A stretch of 64,000 nt of DNA from JABAYQ01 sp049890095 (lineage in GTDB: Bacteria; Bacteroidota; Bacteroidia; Flavobacteriales; UBA7312): contig JBMHCD010000010.1 of assembly GCA_049890095.1 (NCBI GenBank), forward strand, positions 130,658 to 194,657, given 5' to 3'. The translations under genes were made by a program, and so were the position numbers. This document shows positions 1-7,908 of the stretch, one piece after another. Each line of letters opens with the position of its first letter. Within the stretch, counting starts at the first letter, position 1. The notes beneath the pieces were generated by a model. The model did not search any database and had not been told where the DNA came from. It was given only the letters and a program-made list of their open reading frames with translations.

Positions 1-460
1 CTGCCATCCCTTTAACAATACATCCAGTCGATTTTAAAGCATCTACAGCAGCTAAACTACTTTTTCCACTGCTGATTAAATCTTCGATAACGACAACAGA
101 CTGTCCGCTTTCTATTTTTCCTTCTATTAAATTTTGACGACCATGATCCTTTGTCGATGATCGTACATAAATAAAGGGTAGCCCTAATTCTTGTGCAACT
201 AGTACACCATGAGCAATTGCCCCTGTCGCTACTCCTGCAATAACATCTGGTTTTCCATATTTTTCTAATATTCCTTTTGCTAATTCTTGTCGGATAAAAT
301 TTCTAATTTCAGGATGAGAAAGAGTTATCCTATTATCGCAATAAATTGGCGAATGCCAACCTGAAGCCCATGTAAAAGGATTGTTTGGATTTAAAATTAT
401 TGCTTTTATTTGTAGAAGTGATTTGGCAATTTGCTTTGCAAGGTCATTATTTAAAATCAT
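1..460 (-). CDS. pyrE: Orotate phosphoribosyltransferase, 3' end cut by window edge
   Basis: Joins orotate to PRPP to give orotidine 5'-monophosphate, the fifth step of de novo pyrimidine synthesis, in the cytoplasm. About 153 codons are present and the C-terminal quarter or so runs off the left edge. The N-terminal segment NPFTWASGWHSPIYCDNR and the PRPP-binding loop VVVIEDLISSGKS (about residues 121-133) are diagnostic of the family. I chose the ATG at 460 (MILNNDLAKQ) because flavobacterial homologues, as I recall them, begin this way. An in-frame ATG at 484 would overlap the divergent Nudix gene. Only seven bases separate this start from the Nudix start at 468. Family assignment is secure; the start is less so. 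Confidence 0.92.
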   Translation of the reverse strand, partial: MILNNDLAKQIAKSLLQIKAIILNPNNPFTWASGWHSPIYCDNRITLSHPEIRNFIRQELAKGILEKYGKPDVIAGVATGAIAHGVLVAQELGLPFIYVRSSTKDHGRQNLIEGKIESGQSVVVIEDLISSGKSSLAAVDALKSTGCIVKGMA

Positions 461-467
461 TTGGCAA

Positions 468-1070
468 ATGTATGAAGTTTTCATCAATAATAACTCCTTA
501 ATTTTTACCGATAAAAAACAAAATCAATTTTCAACATCTACTTTTTTTTTACAAGATATTTGTTGGAATGATGTTTTTTCTGAATTAAATAGTGGTGAAC
601 GAAAACAAAAAGTGATTTTTTGTGATGACTTAAATAAATCTTTTCAATTATTTAAACAAGCTGTTTGTTTAATTAGAGCTGGTGGAGGGCTAGTAACAAA
701 AGATAATAAGATATTATTTATTTACAGAAATAAAAAATGGGATTTACCAAAGGGAAAAATAGAAAAAAATGAAGCTATTGAGAAGTGTGCAGTAAGAGAG
801 GTTCAAGAAGAATGTGGAATAAGTAAACTCAAATTAGATTCTATGTTATTGCAAACTTACCACATGTATTTACAAAATAACAAATGGATTTTAAAAGAAA
901 CAACTTGGTTTACAATGCAATGTTTGTCCAATGATATATTAGTCGGTCAAGAATCTGAGGGGATAGAATTGGTTCAATGGGTTGAAAAATCAGATGTAAA
1001 TAAGTATGTCGAAAATACATTTCCCAATATCAAAAAAGTAATTATTGCATTCTTAGAAACTAAATTTTAA
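468..1070 (+). CDS. Nudix (NUDIX) hydrolase
   Basis: Hydrolase of nucleoside diphosphates linked to another moiety; substrate unknown. The protein has 200 residues from the ATG at 468 (MYEVFINN). The reading frame is open further upstream to 381, but that part lies antisense to pyrE and is not expected to be coding. A perfect Nudix box, G-x5-E-x7-RE-V-x-EE-x-GI, occupies about residues 96-118, preceded by the strand KKWDLPKG. The roughly 60 residues before the Nudix fold form a small N-terminal domain. To my knowledge a similar protein sits beside pyrE in many flavobacteria. The 3' end overlaps the convergent coaD by 11 bases. The family is certain, the substrate is not. Confidence 0.88.
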   Translation: MYEVFINNNSLIFTDKKQNQFSTSTFFLQDICWNDVFSELNSGERKQKVIFCDDLNKSFQLFKQAVCLIRAGGGLVTKDNKILFIYRNKKWDLPKGKIEKNEAIEKCAVREVQEECGISKLKLDSMLLQTYHMYLQNNKWILKETTWFTMQCLSNDILVGQESEGIELVQWVEKSDVNKYVENTFPNIKKVIIAFLETKF

Positions 1071-1521
1071 TTCCATCTGGTACAAATTTACTGATATCAC
1101 CTCCATATTTAGCAACCTCTCTAACTAGTGTAGAGCTGATGTGTAAGTATTCTTTTGATGTTATTATAAAAATGGTTTCAATACTATTTTCTAGGGTTTG
1201 GTTAATTTGAGCTATTTCTTTTTCGTAATTAAAATCTTTTGAATTTCTTAATCCTCTTAAAATAAATTGAGCATTATTTATTCTACAAAAATCAACTGTT
1301 AAACCATCATATGTTTTAATTTCAATCTTTGGTTCATTTTGGTACAAATCTTTAATCCATTTTAGTCTTTGTTCTGCAGAGAAAAAATATTTTTTCTCTG
1401 AATTTGTACCAACCGCAATAATTATTTTGTCAAAAAGAGGTAAGGCTTTATCAATAATATATTTATGTCCTAATGTGTAAGGAGAAAAGGATCCGGGAAA
1501 AACAGCAATTTTTTTATTCAT
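1060..1521 (-). CDS. coaD: Phosphopantetheine adenylyltransferase
   Basis: Transfers AMP from ATP to 4'-phosphopantetheine, giving dephospho-CoA in the fourth step of coenzyme A synthesis. At 153 residues it has the family length. The nucleotidyltransferase motif is at residues 9-19 as PGSFSPYTLGH, with the T/HxGH signature intact. The usual GSFDP is GSFSP here, a Ser for Asp change just after the ATP-binding Ser-Phe. The C-terminal ISSTLVREVAKYGGDISKFVP matches the conserved ISSTxVR motif. Its ATG overlaps the end of rsmD, so it is probably cotranslated as the last gene of the leftward chain pilin-like/DUF3822/rsmD/coaD. rsmD and coaD are neighbours in many bacteria. Confidence 0.93.
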   Translation of the reverse strand: MNKKIAVFPGSFSPYTLGHKYIIDKALPLFDKIIIAVGTNSEKKYFFSAEQRLKWIKDLYQNEPKIEIKTYDGLTVDFCRINNAQFILRGLRNSKDFNYEKEIAQINQTLENSIETIFIITSKEYLHISSTLVREVAKYGGDISKFVPDGIKI

Positions 1522-2054
1522 ATTTCAAATTTAAAAAAACTAAAATTTACTTTTCCATATTGTCTTACATTTTCAAAAAAATGAAAATCACTAAAATCTA
1601 TTGATTTATCATGTTCAATTATTAAAAAACAATTGTTTTTTAAAAGATTATGTTTAAAAATTAGTGTAGGAAGAGAAAGTATATTTTCTAGTGCATATGG
1701 TGGGTCAGCAAAAATTAAATCGTATTGACCTTTATTGGATTTGATAAATCTAAAAACATCAGAACGAATAACCTTGTTGTTAAGTTCTAATTCTTTATTC
1801 ATTTTTTTGATAAACTGAATACTTTTAAAATCAGATTCTACAGATGTTATATTGCTTGCTCCTCTAGACATAAATTCATATCCAATATTTCCGGTGCCTG
1901 CAAAAAGATCTAGTACGTTTATTCCTTCAAAACTTATTTTGTTGTTGAGAACATTAAATAAACTCTCCTTTGCATAATCAGTTGTAGGTCGAGCAGGTAA
2001 TCCTTTTGGAGCAATAATATTTTTCCCTTTATATTTTCCTGAAACTATACGCAA
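1518..2054 (-). CDS. rsmD: 16S rRNA (guanine(966)-N(2))-methyltransferase RsmD
   Basis: SAM-dependent methylation of a guanine in 16S rRNA during small-subunit assembly. A Rossmann SAM site VLDLFAGTGNIGYE and the catalytic motif DLIFADPPYA are both present, as is the family N-terminus RIVSGKYKGK. No ATG fits. I place the start at the TTG at 2054, giving MRIVSGKYKGK as in homologues; a second in-frame TTG at 2081 would add nine residues. Either start lies inside the end of the DUF3822 gene, so translation is probably coupled. The protein is about 178 residues, slightly short for the family but complete. Confidence 0.88.
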   Translation of the reverse strand: MRIVSGKYKGKNIIAPKGLPARPTTDYAKESLFNVLNNKISFEGINVLDLFAGTGNIGYEFMSRGASNITSVESDFKSIQFIKKMNKELELNNKVIRSDVFRFIKSNKGQYDLIFADPPYALENILSLPTLIFKHNLLKNNCFLIIEHDKSIDFSDFHFFENVRQYGKVNFSFFKFEI

Positions 2055-2887
2055 AGGTGTTGGTGTAAAATGGAATAACAATTGTGCGTTTCAATCTGGT
2101 CAACAGTTGGATTTAGTTGAACCAATTTATTTCTATATCCAAAAGAAACATCTTTGATGTAAGTATATATGAGTTGATATAAGTCAGAATTTTTATGAAT
2201 GTTTCCAAATAAATGAACTGGATTTTTTTCTGGGTCTAATTTTAGCTGTTCATAAGCAAATAATAAATGATAAATAAAATCATTGGCATGATGGAACACA
2301 TAATTATTAAAAAATATCAACTGATTTTTTTCTATAATTATTAATTGAAAATCTTTTTCGTTAACATTCAAAGCAATCTTTTTTTTATCGCTGTTTTTGT
2401 ACTGGTTAAGAAGATTAATAATTATTGAAGTGTTCTGATGCCTTACAGTGGCGTTTGTGAAATAGGTCTCCACAATTGATTCCATCGCTTTCGGAACCCC
2501 ATATATATTATAACAACTGATGCTTTCTATTTTATCGGTTAAAACATTTAACTTTTCTGTTTTATTATGATTTAGCGATAAATAGTTATTTTTATTTTTA
2601 GCTTGGTATAATGAGTAATGTATAAATGTATTTTTATTGTTCAAAATACATATGTTCGTAGATTTGTATTTTTTGTTTAGGTACGTGTGGTCAGAAAGAA
2701 TATTTTCTATTACTGATAAAGGGCCGAGGATTTTTTCAATAGCAAGAACCTCATTATTGTCATGGACTAACCAAGTGATATTATTAAGTCCTATTTCTAG
2801 TGACAGATGGCAATTTTCAATTTTTTGTTGAGTAAGTAAATGTTCGTCGATATGACTAAACGAGATATTACTCACCCCAATTTCCAT
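2045..2887 (-). CDS. DUF3822 family protein
   Basis: 280 residues. I recognise the DUF3822 family, which in Bacteroidota commonly sits directly upstream of rsmD, as here. The function is unknown. The N-terminal half (HLSLEIGLNNITWLVHDNNEVLAIE) and the later stretch IALNVNEKDFQLIIIEKNQLIFFNNYVF look like two copies of the beta-hairpin that opens actin-like ATPase (ASKHA) domains. That would fit a PilM-like fold, but it is inference from pattern only. No signal peptide or membrane segment is visible. It overlaps the upstream pilin-like gene by 20 bases and the downstream rsmD by about 10, so the four genes form one compact unit. Confidence 0.8.
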   Translation of the reverse strand: MEIGVSNISFSHIDEHLLTQQKIENCHLSLEIGLNNITWLVHDNNEVLAIEKILGPLSVIENILSDHTYLNKKYKSTNICILNNKNTFIHYSLYQAKNKNNYLSLNHNKTEKLNVLTDKIESISCYNIYGVPKAMESIVETYFTNATVRHQNTSIIINLLNQYKNSDKKKIALNVNEKDFQLIIIEKNQLIFFNNYVFHHANDFIYHLLFAYEQLKLDPEKNPVHLFGNIHKNSDLYQLIYTYIKDVSFGYRNKLVQLNPTVDQIETHNCYSILHQHLCV

Positions 2888-3491
2888 TAATTGAAGCTTC
2901 TGTCATAGATCCAACACTGATTAATTTGTTCATGTTTACTCCTTTATTACTTGCGTCAATTCCATCCATAAATGTTTGGTAGCTTGTTGAAACTTCAAAA
3001 ACTTGTACAATTACTTTACCTTTTTCAATTTCTCCAGCTTCTATTTTGAATCTCTGTTTAGTATCAGAAAAAGGTACATAAGATAACTGATCAATATCAA
3101 ATGTAATATCAGATTCTCTAGAGTTTAGATAATTTTCTGAAAATACACTCTCGTAAACACTTACAAATGCAGAATCTCTAGAAATTATACCCGCTTTTAA
3201 AGCTTGTTCTTCTGTTAAACTGTCTGGCACTTCTCCAACTGCTTTAATTATAGGTAGTGAATCATTTTTAACAAAGTTAATCAGCGTATTAAAGTCATTG
3301 GCATACTTCTTATTTTTTTCTTTGTAAGCTACTTGTGCAGATCGAATATCTATTAAATTCTGAATTACTTCTTTTTTTCTTTCATTAAAATCTTTTTCAA
3401 AAGAAATTTGATTAAGAGGGCTTTTTACCACAAAGTAGGCAAGAATAATGATTGCAGGCCACAATATTAAGCTGATTGTTTTTTGATTCAT
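2868..3491 (-). CDS. Membrane-anchored, pilin-like protein of unknown function
   Basis: 207 residues. A single hydrophobic helix spans about residues 6-23 (ISLILWPAIIILAYFVV). A charged amphipathic helix follows (DFNERKKEVIQNLIDIRSAQVAYKEKNKKYAND), then a soluble domain. The long N-terminal helix leading into a Q-x-A-Y-x-E/K-x-N-x-K-Y-A segment resembles type II/IV pseudopilins, but the short leader with GFxxxE cleavage site is missing, so this may be only an architectural similarity. It is the first gene of the overlapping leftward unit with DUF3822, rsmD and coaD. I do not recognise a specific function. It is probably anchored in the inner membrane with its C-terminal domain in the periplasm. 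Confidence 0.7.
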   Translation of the reverse strand: MNQKTISLILWPAIIILAYFVVKSPLNQISFEKDFNERKKEVIQNLIDIRSAQVAYKEKNKKYANDFNTLINFVKNDSLPIIKAVGEVPDSLTEEQALKAGIISRDSAFVSVYESVFSENYLNSRESDITFDIDQLSYVPFSDTKQRFKIEAGEIEKGKVIVQVFEVSTSYQTFMDGIDASNKGVNMNKLISVGSMTEASINGNWGE

Positions 3492-3570
3492 GATTTTATT
3501 TTTTCTTATAGCAAATCTACAATTTTTTGATTATATTTTTGATAGTTTTGTTTTTACTCCAATCAAATTA

Positions 3571-4986
3571 ATGATCGCAAATAAACTAACATCACTTTTA
3601 TTTCAAAATTTTGTTTTTGAACCTACTGAAGAACAAAAGAATACGATGTTATTGCTTGCAGATTTTGTAAATGACTCTCAAGAAAAAGGAATATTTTTGT
3701 TGAAAGGATATGCTGGAACAGGGAAAACAACCTTAGTTAGTTCGTTAGTTAAAAGTTTAGTTCCTGTTCGAAAAAAGTCTATTTTATTAGCACCTACAGG
3801 AAGAGCCGCTAAAGTATTATCTGTTTATTCAAAAAAACAAGCTTTTACTATTCACAAAAAAATTTATTGGTTTAAAACAAACGCTTTTGGAAAGTCATTT
3901 TTATCATTACAAGAAAACAAGCATACGAACACTATTTTTATTGTTGATGAGGCTTCGATGATTCCTGATTTATCGGACAAAGAATTTGGAGGAAGAAATT
4001 TGTTAAATGATTTAGTAGAATATATATATTCTGGAGTAAATTGTAAACTAATATTAATAGGAGACACTGCACAATTACCTCCAGTTCATTTAAGTATAAG
4101 TCCAGCATTGAATAAAAAAACTCTTGAGTTTGAATTTAATAAAAGAATTACTCAAGTGCAGTTAACACAAGTAGTCAGGCAACAATCTGATTCGATGATT
4201 TTAACTAATGCAACTTCATTAAGAAATCACATTAGTAAAAAAAGCTCAAATTTTCCTCAGGTACAATGTAACAAAGATGTGGTTAGTTTACAATCTGGTG
4301 TTGATATTCAAGATGCTTTAGAAGATGCTTATAGTTTAGATGGAGTAGAACAGACCGTTGTTATATGTAGATCAAATAAAAGAGCAAATTTATATAATCA
4401 GCAAATTCGAGCTAGAATTAGATTTCAAGAAGATGAAATATCAGTAGGTGATTTTATTATGGTAGTGAGAAATAATTACTTTTGGCTACCTACAAGCTCA
4501 AAATCAGGATTTATTGCTAATGGTGATACAGCTGAAGTTTTGAGAATATATGAAATAAATGATATTTATGAGTTTAAATTTGCAAGGGTTTTAATACGAT
4601 TAATAGATTATCCTGAAATGGATGATTTAGAAGTAGTGATAATGCTAGATTTATTGCAGTCTGATGCACCTTCGTTAACTTTTGATGAGTTTAAAAAACT
4701 TTCATCCAATATTGAAGAAGATTATAAGGATATTCCAAAAAAAATGGACCGTATAAAAGAACTGAAAAAGAATCCATTTATGAATGCTCTTCAAGTTAAA
4801 TTTTCTTATGCTGTAACATGTCATAAATCTCAAGGAGGACAATGGAAAAATGTTTTTGTAGAACAGGGTTACTTTATACAAGAAATGCTTTCAATAGAAT
4901 ATTTCAGATGGTTATATACTGCATTTACAAGATCTACTGAAAAGTTATATTTAATTAATTTTAAAAAGGAATTTTTTGCTAAATGA
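3571..4986 (+). CDS. RecD/Pif1-like ATP-dependent DNA helicase (AAA family)
   Basis: Superfamily 1 helicase-like ATPase of 471 residues. The Walker A motif GYAGTGKTT lies near residue 47 and Walker B IFIVDEASM near residue 125. GDTAQLPPV (motif III) follows, then the C-terminal UvrD_C_2-type motif VTCHKSQGGQW and TAFTRS, which complete the nucleotide-binding cleft. This is the exodeoxyribonuclease V alpha-like (AAA_30) group, often a stand-alone gene in Bacteroidota. The frame is open to 3490, but the ATG at 3571 is preferred because the upstream residues are hydrophobic, AT-rich translation of the intergenic region. It overlaps the following acyltransferase by ATGA, so the two are cotranscribed. 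Its likely role is in DNA repair or recombination. Confidence 0.86.
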   Translation: MIANKLTSLLFQNFVFEPTEEQKNTMLLLADFVNDSQEKGIFLLKGYAGTGKTTLVSSLVKSLVPVRKKSILLAPTGRAAKVLSVYSKKQAFTIHKKIYWFKTNAFGKSFLSLQENKHTNTIFIVDEASMIPDLSDKEFGGRNLLNDLVEYIYSGVNCKLILIGDTAQLPPVHLSISPALNKKTLEFEFNKRITQVQLTQVVRQQSDSMILTNATSLRNHISKKSSNFPQVQCNKDVVSLQSGVDIQDALEDAYSLDGVEQTVVICRSNKRANLYNQQIRARIRFQEDEISVGDFIMVVRNNYFWLPTSSKSGFIANGDTAEVLRIYEINDIYEFKFARVLIRLIDYPEMDDLEVVIMLDLLQSDAPSLTFDEFKKLSSNIEEDYKDIPKKMDRIKELKKNPFMNALQVKFSYAVTCHKSQGGQWKNVFVEQGYFIQEMLSIEYFRWLYTAFTRSTEKLYLINFKKEFFAK

Positions 4987-5534
4987 AGATAGTTCTTAAA
5001 ATCATTCTTAAAATATTGGGATGGAAAATAGGTGGAATAACTGAAATACAACATGATAAGTATTTAGTTGTTGTTGCTCCTCATACCTCTAATTGGGACT
5101 TTATTTATGGTATTCTATTTGCTTATCAATTACCATTTAAAATACATTTTTTAGCAAAAAGTCAGTTATTTACTTTTGCATACGGATGGTTTTTTAGAGT
5201 GCTTGGAGGTATTCCTGTTGATCGAACAAAAAAAAATGACTTAGTTAGTCAGGTAGTTGATATAATTGATCAAAAAGAAAAAATTGTTGTTGGGATTGCT
5301 CCTGAAGGAACTAGAAAAAGAACAGAAAAGTGGAAAACGGGTTTTTATTACATTGCCAGAGAGGCGAATATACCTATAGCACTTGCTTTTATTGATTATA
5401 AAACTAAAACAATTGGCATTGATAGTATTTTTTTTACAAGTGATAAAAAAGAAAATGATTTAAAGTATATTGAGTCGATTTATTCAAAATACCAAGCAAA
5501 ATATCCAATGATGTTTAATAATAAGATAAGTTAA
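4983..5534 (+). CDS. 1-acyl-sn-glycerol-3-phosphate acyltransferase-like (PlsC family) protein
   Basis: Likely transfers an acyl chain to a lysophospholipid or related acceptor at the inner membrane. The HX4D catalytic motif is HTSNWD at residues 34-39, and the glycerol-phosphate binding block PEGTRKR is near residue 107. The GGIPVDR segment corresponds to motif II. At 183 residues it is shorter than classical PlsC (about 240) and belongs to the compact PlsC-like group. The start overlaps the helicase stop as ATGA, suggesting translational coupling. A hairpin terminator follows immediately. The acyl acceptor cannot be told from the sequence. Confidence 0.85.
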   Translation: MKIVLKIILKILGWKIGGITEIQHDKYLVVVAPHTSNWDFIYGILFAYQLPFKIHFLAKSQLFTFAYGWFFRVLGGIPVDRTKKNDLVSQVVDIIDQKEKIVVGIAPEGTRKRTEKWKTGFYYIAREANIPIALAFIDYKTKTIGIDSIFFTSDKKENDLKYIESIYSKYQAKYPMMFNNKIS

Positions 5535-5562
5535 AAAAAGCACCTTAAAGGTGCTTTTTTTT
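5533..5562. terminator. Bidirectional intrinsic terminator
   Basis: GCACCTTAAAGGTGC hairpin flanked by an A-run on the left and a T-run on the right. It lies between the convergent acyltransferase and lipoprotein genes and can serve both strands. Confidence 0.85.
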
Positions 5563-6547
5563 AGATGTTATCAATAATAGTTTGCAGTTCTTCTTCTGTA
5601 ACTTCAATTAGGTTATCAATATTTTCTATATGATTTTCACTTAAAGTGACATTAGAAACTATATTGTAGTAAAAGGTACTATCAATTTCGGCAATTACAA
5701 CAAAGCTAATATCCATTCCTACAGGCGTTGAATAGCCTAGACCTAAATCAAAGTTACTATCTTGGTCATAGTCATTCATGTTCGCTACTGAATTTATATC
5801 TGTATAGTAAATGAATACTATTGAATTAGAACCATTAAAATCATCAGGTAAAATTACATTTACTCCTGTTAGCGGATCGGTAGAGTTATAAAAGTAATCG
5901 CAATTAATCCATCCAATAGAATCCATTGAAAAGTTATAACTAAAAAATCCATTTCCACCAGGAACATTTGTAGAATCATCTTGGATTACAATAGTTACAG
6001 TGTCTTCTGATGTATCCCATCCGAAGTCATTGTTTTCATCAAAAGAACCATCAAACAATTCCATTTCAACATATTCGTTTGTAGGAATACTTACAATTAC
6101 AGGATTAGCATCATTTATGCTTAGTTGTTGATTACCCTGCATAGCATTTAAATAAATTATTCCTCCAGATACTAGTAACTGACCATCATTTGTGAAAGTT
6201 GGTCTGTTTAACATCATCATTTCTTTTTTAGAAATTGCTTCAATTATTTCGATGGTGAAATCACCAGAAACAGGTGTTCCATTAGAATAATTGAATGTAG
6301 ATGGACCAAAACTTATAGAGTAGTTGTGTGTATTTGTATAAATAGTTTGAATGTTTGAAGAAGAACTTACAGAGTGTAATTGTGTTGCTTCGTTGTTATT
6401 ATCTTCAAAAAATTTATTTAATTGACTAGATAAAGTTGGACTAATATTATTATCTATAATTATTGTTGGGCTATCTTCTTTTTCACAAGATGCAAAAAAA
6501 AAGGTTAATAAAACAAATGGTAGTAAAATAGTTTTTATCGATTTCAT
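5561..6547 (-). CDS. Predicted outer-membrane or periplasmic lipoprotein, unknown function
   Basis: 328 residues. The N-terminus MKSIKTILLPFVLLTFFFASC is a lipoprotein signal peptide with the lipidated Cys at residue 21. An acidic stretch EKEDS follows it, reminiscent of the lipoprotein export signals described for Bacteroidota surface lipoproteins. The frame is open to 6619, but those residues are translated AT-rich spacer, so I start at the ATG at 6547. The body is rich in Asn, Asp, Ser and Thr and shows no enzyme motif; alternating strands suggest beta-sandwich domains. It stands alone between two terminators. I do not recognise a family. Confidence 0.75.
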   Translation of the reverse strand: MKSIKTILLPFVLLTFFFASCEKEDSPTIIIDNNISPTLSSQLNKFFEDNNNEATQLHSVSSSSNIQTIYTNTHNYSISFGPSTFNYSNGTPVSGDFTIEIIEAISKKEMMMLNRPTFTNDGQLLVSGGIIYLNAMQGNQQLSINDANPVIVSIPTNEYVEMELFDGSFDENNDFGWDTSEDTVTIVIQDDSTNVPGGNGFFSYNFSMDSIGWINCDYFYNSTDPLTGVNVILPDDFNGSNSIVFIYYTDINSVANMNDYDQDSNFDLGLGYSTPVGMDISFVVIAEIDSTFYYNIVSNVTLSENHIENIDNLIEVTEEELQTIIDNI

Positions 6548-6601
6548 TTTGTAAAATTTTTTTTTCTTAAAACTACAATAAATTTTTATGTTAAAAAATG
6601 T

Positions 6602-6637
6602 AAAAAAAAAACTGATCATAAAATGGTCAGTTTTTTT
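6602..6637 (-). terminator. Intrinsic terminator of icd
   Basis: Read leftward, ACTGACCAT-TTT-ATGATCAGT forms a stem with one wobble pair, followed by a run of T. It sits just after the icd stop. Confidence 0.75.
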
Positions 6638-6644
6638 AAAGGGT

Positions 6645-7871
6645 TTAAGCCATTACTTTTTGTAGTCCCGTATCTAAAGATTCTAAAAATTCTTCTGTAG
6701 TTACATAATGACTTTCATTAAGTTTTTTTCCATGAATACATAGAGCCAAATCTTTTGTCATTATTCCACTTTCAACGGTATCAATGCAAACTTTTTCTAA
6801 AGTATTACAGAAGTTTATAAGATCATTATTTTTATCTAATTTTCCTCTGAAAGCTAGACCTCTTGTCCATGCAAAAATTGATGCAATAGGATTAGTAGAT
6901 GTTTTTTTACCTTGTTGGTGTTGTCTATAATGTCTTGTTACTGTTCCATGTGCAGCTTCAGCTTCCATAACATCACCCTCTGGAGTAACTAAGGTGGATG
7001 TCATTAGTCCTAATGATCCAAATCCTTGAGCAACCGTATCTGATTGCACATCACCATCATAATTTTTACATGCCCATACAAAAGCACCATTCCATTTTAA
7101 TGCTGCTGCAACCATATCGTCAATAAGTCTGTGTTCGTAGGTAATTCCTACTTTGTCAAATTCAGTCTTAAATTCGTTTTGATATACTTCTTCAAAAATA
7201 TCTTTAAAACGACCATCGTATGCTTTTAAGATAGTATTTTTTGTTGAAAGGTATAATGGCCATTTTTTTGAAAGGGCTTGATTGAAACATGATCTTGCAA
7301 ATCCATAAATAGACTCATCTGTGTTGTACATACTCATTGCAACTCCACCTTGCCCTTCATAATTGTACACTTCCCAGCTTATTTTTTCTCCGTTTTCTGG
7401 TTCAAAAGTCATGGTTAATTTTCCTTTTCCTTTTATGACTGTATCTGTGGCTTTATACTGATCACCAAAAGCATGACGACCAATACAAATAGGCTGTGTC
7501 CAGTTAGGAACGAGTCTAGGAACATTCGAACAAATTATTGGTTCACGGAATACAGTACCACCTACAATATTTCTAATAGTTCCATTTGGTGATCTCCACA
7601 TTTTTTTTAAACCAAACTCTTCAACTCTTTGCTCATCTGGTGTTATGGTAGCACATTTAATACCAACTTTATATTTTTTGATTGCATTAGCCGCATCAAT
7701 TGTAATCTGATCGTCTGTTTCATCTCTGCTTTCCATTCCTAGGTCGTAATATTTTACATCTAAATCTAGATATGGAAAAATTAATTTGTCTTTGATGAAT
7801 TTCCAAATAATTCTTGTCATTTCATCCCCATCAAGTTCAACTACTGGGTTCTCAACTTTAATTTTGTTCAT
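6645..7871 (-). CDS. icd: NADP-dependent isocitrate dehydrogenase, eukaryotic-type homodimer
   Basis: Oxidative decarboxylation of isocitrate to 2-oxoglutarate in the citric acid cycle, producing NADPH. 408 residues. The opening VVELDGDEMTRIIWKFIKDKL, the segment GTIRNIVGGTVFREPI and the closing block EAAHGTVTRHYRQHQQGKKTSTNPIASIFAW identify the type II class also found in eukaryotic cytosol and mitochondria, not the E. coli type. The isocitrate-binding Ser/Arg cluster (RSPNGTIRN) is intact. It is a single-gene transcription unit, read left with its own terminator. Aconitase, the previous step of the cycle, lies 8 kb away on the other strand. Confidence 0.95.
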   Translation of the reverse strand: MNKIKVENPVVELDGDEMTRIIWKFIKDKLIFPYLDLDVKYYDLGMESRDETDDQITIDAANAIKKYKVGIKCATITPDEQRVEEFGLKKMWRSPNGTIRNIVGGTVFREPIICSNVPRLVPNWTQPICIGRHAFGDQYKATDTVIKGKGKLTMTFEPENGEKISWEVYNYEGQGGVAMSMYNTDESIYGFARSCFNQALSKKWPLYLSTKNTILKAYDGRFKDIFEEVYQNEFKTEFDKVGITYEHRLIDDMVAAALKWNGAFVWACKNYDGDVQSDTVAQGFGSLGLMTSTLVTPEGDVMEAEAAHGTVTRHYRQHQQGKKTSTNPIASIFAWTRGLAFRGKLDKNNDLINFCNTLEKVCIDTVESGIMTKDLALCIHGKKLNESHYVTTEEFLESLDTGLQKVMA

Positions 7872-7908
7872 TGTTTGTTTTTAATTATAAGATTTGCAAA
7901 TTTAACAT

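Noticed and set aside
381..467. N-terminal extension of the Nudix gene
   Set aside because: It is antisense to conserved pyrE codons, and the family N-terminus fits the ATG at 468.
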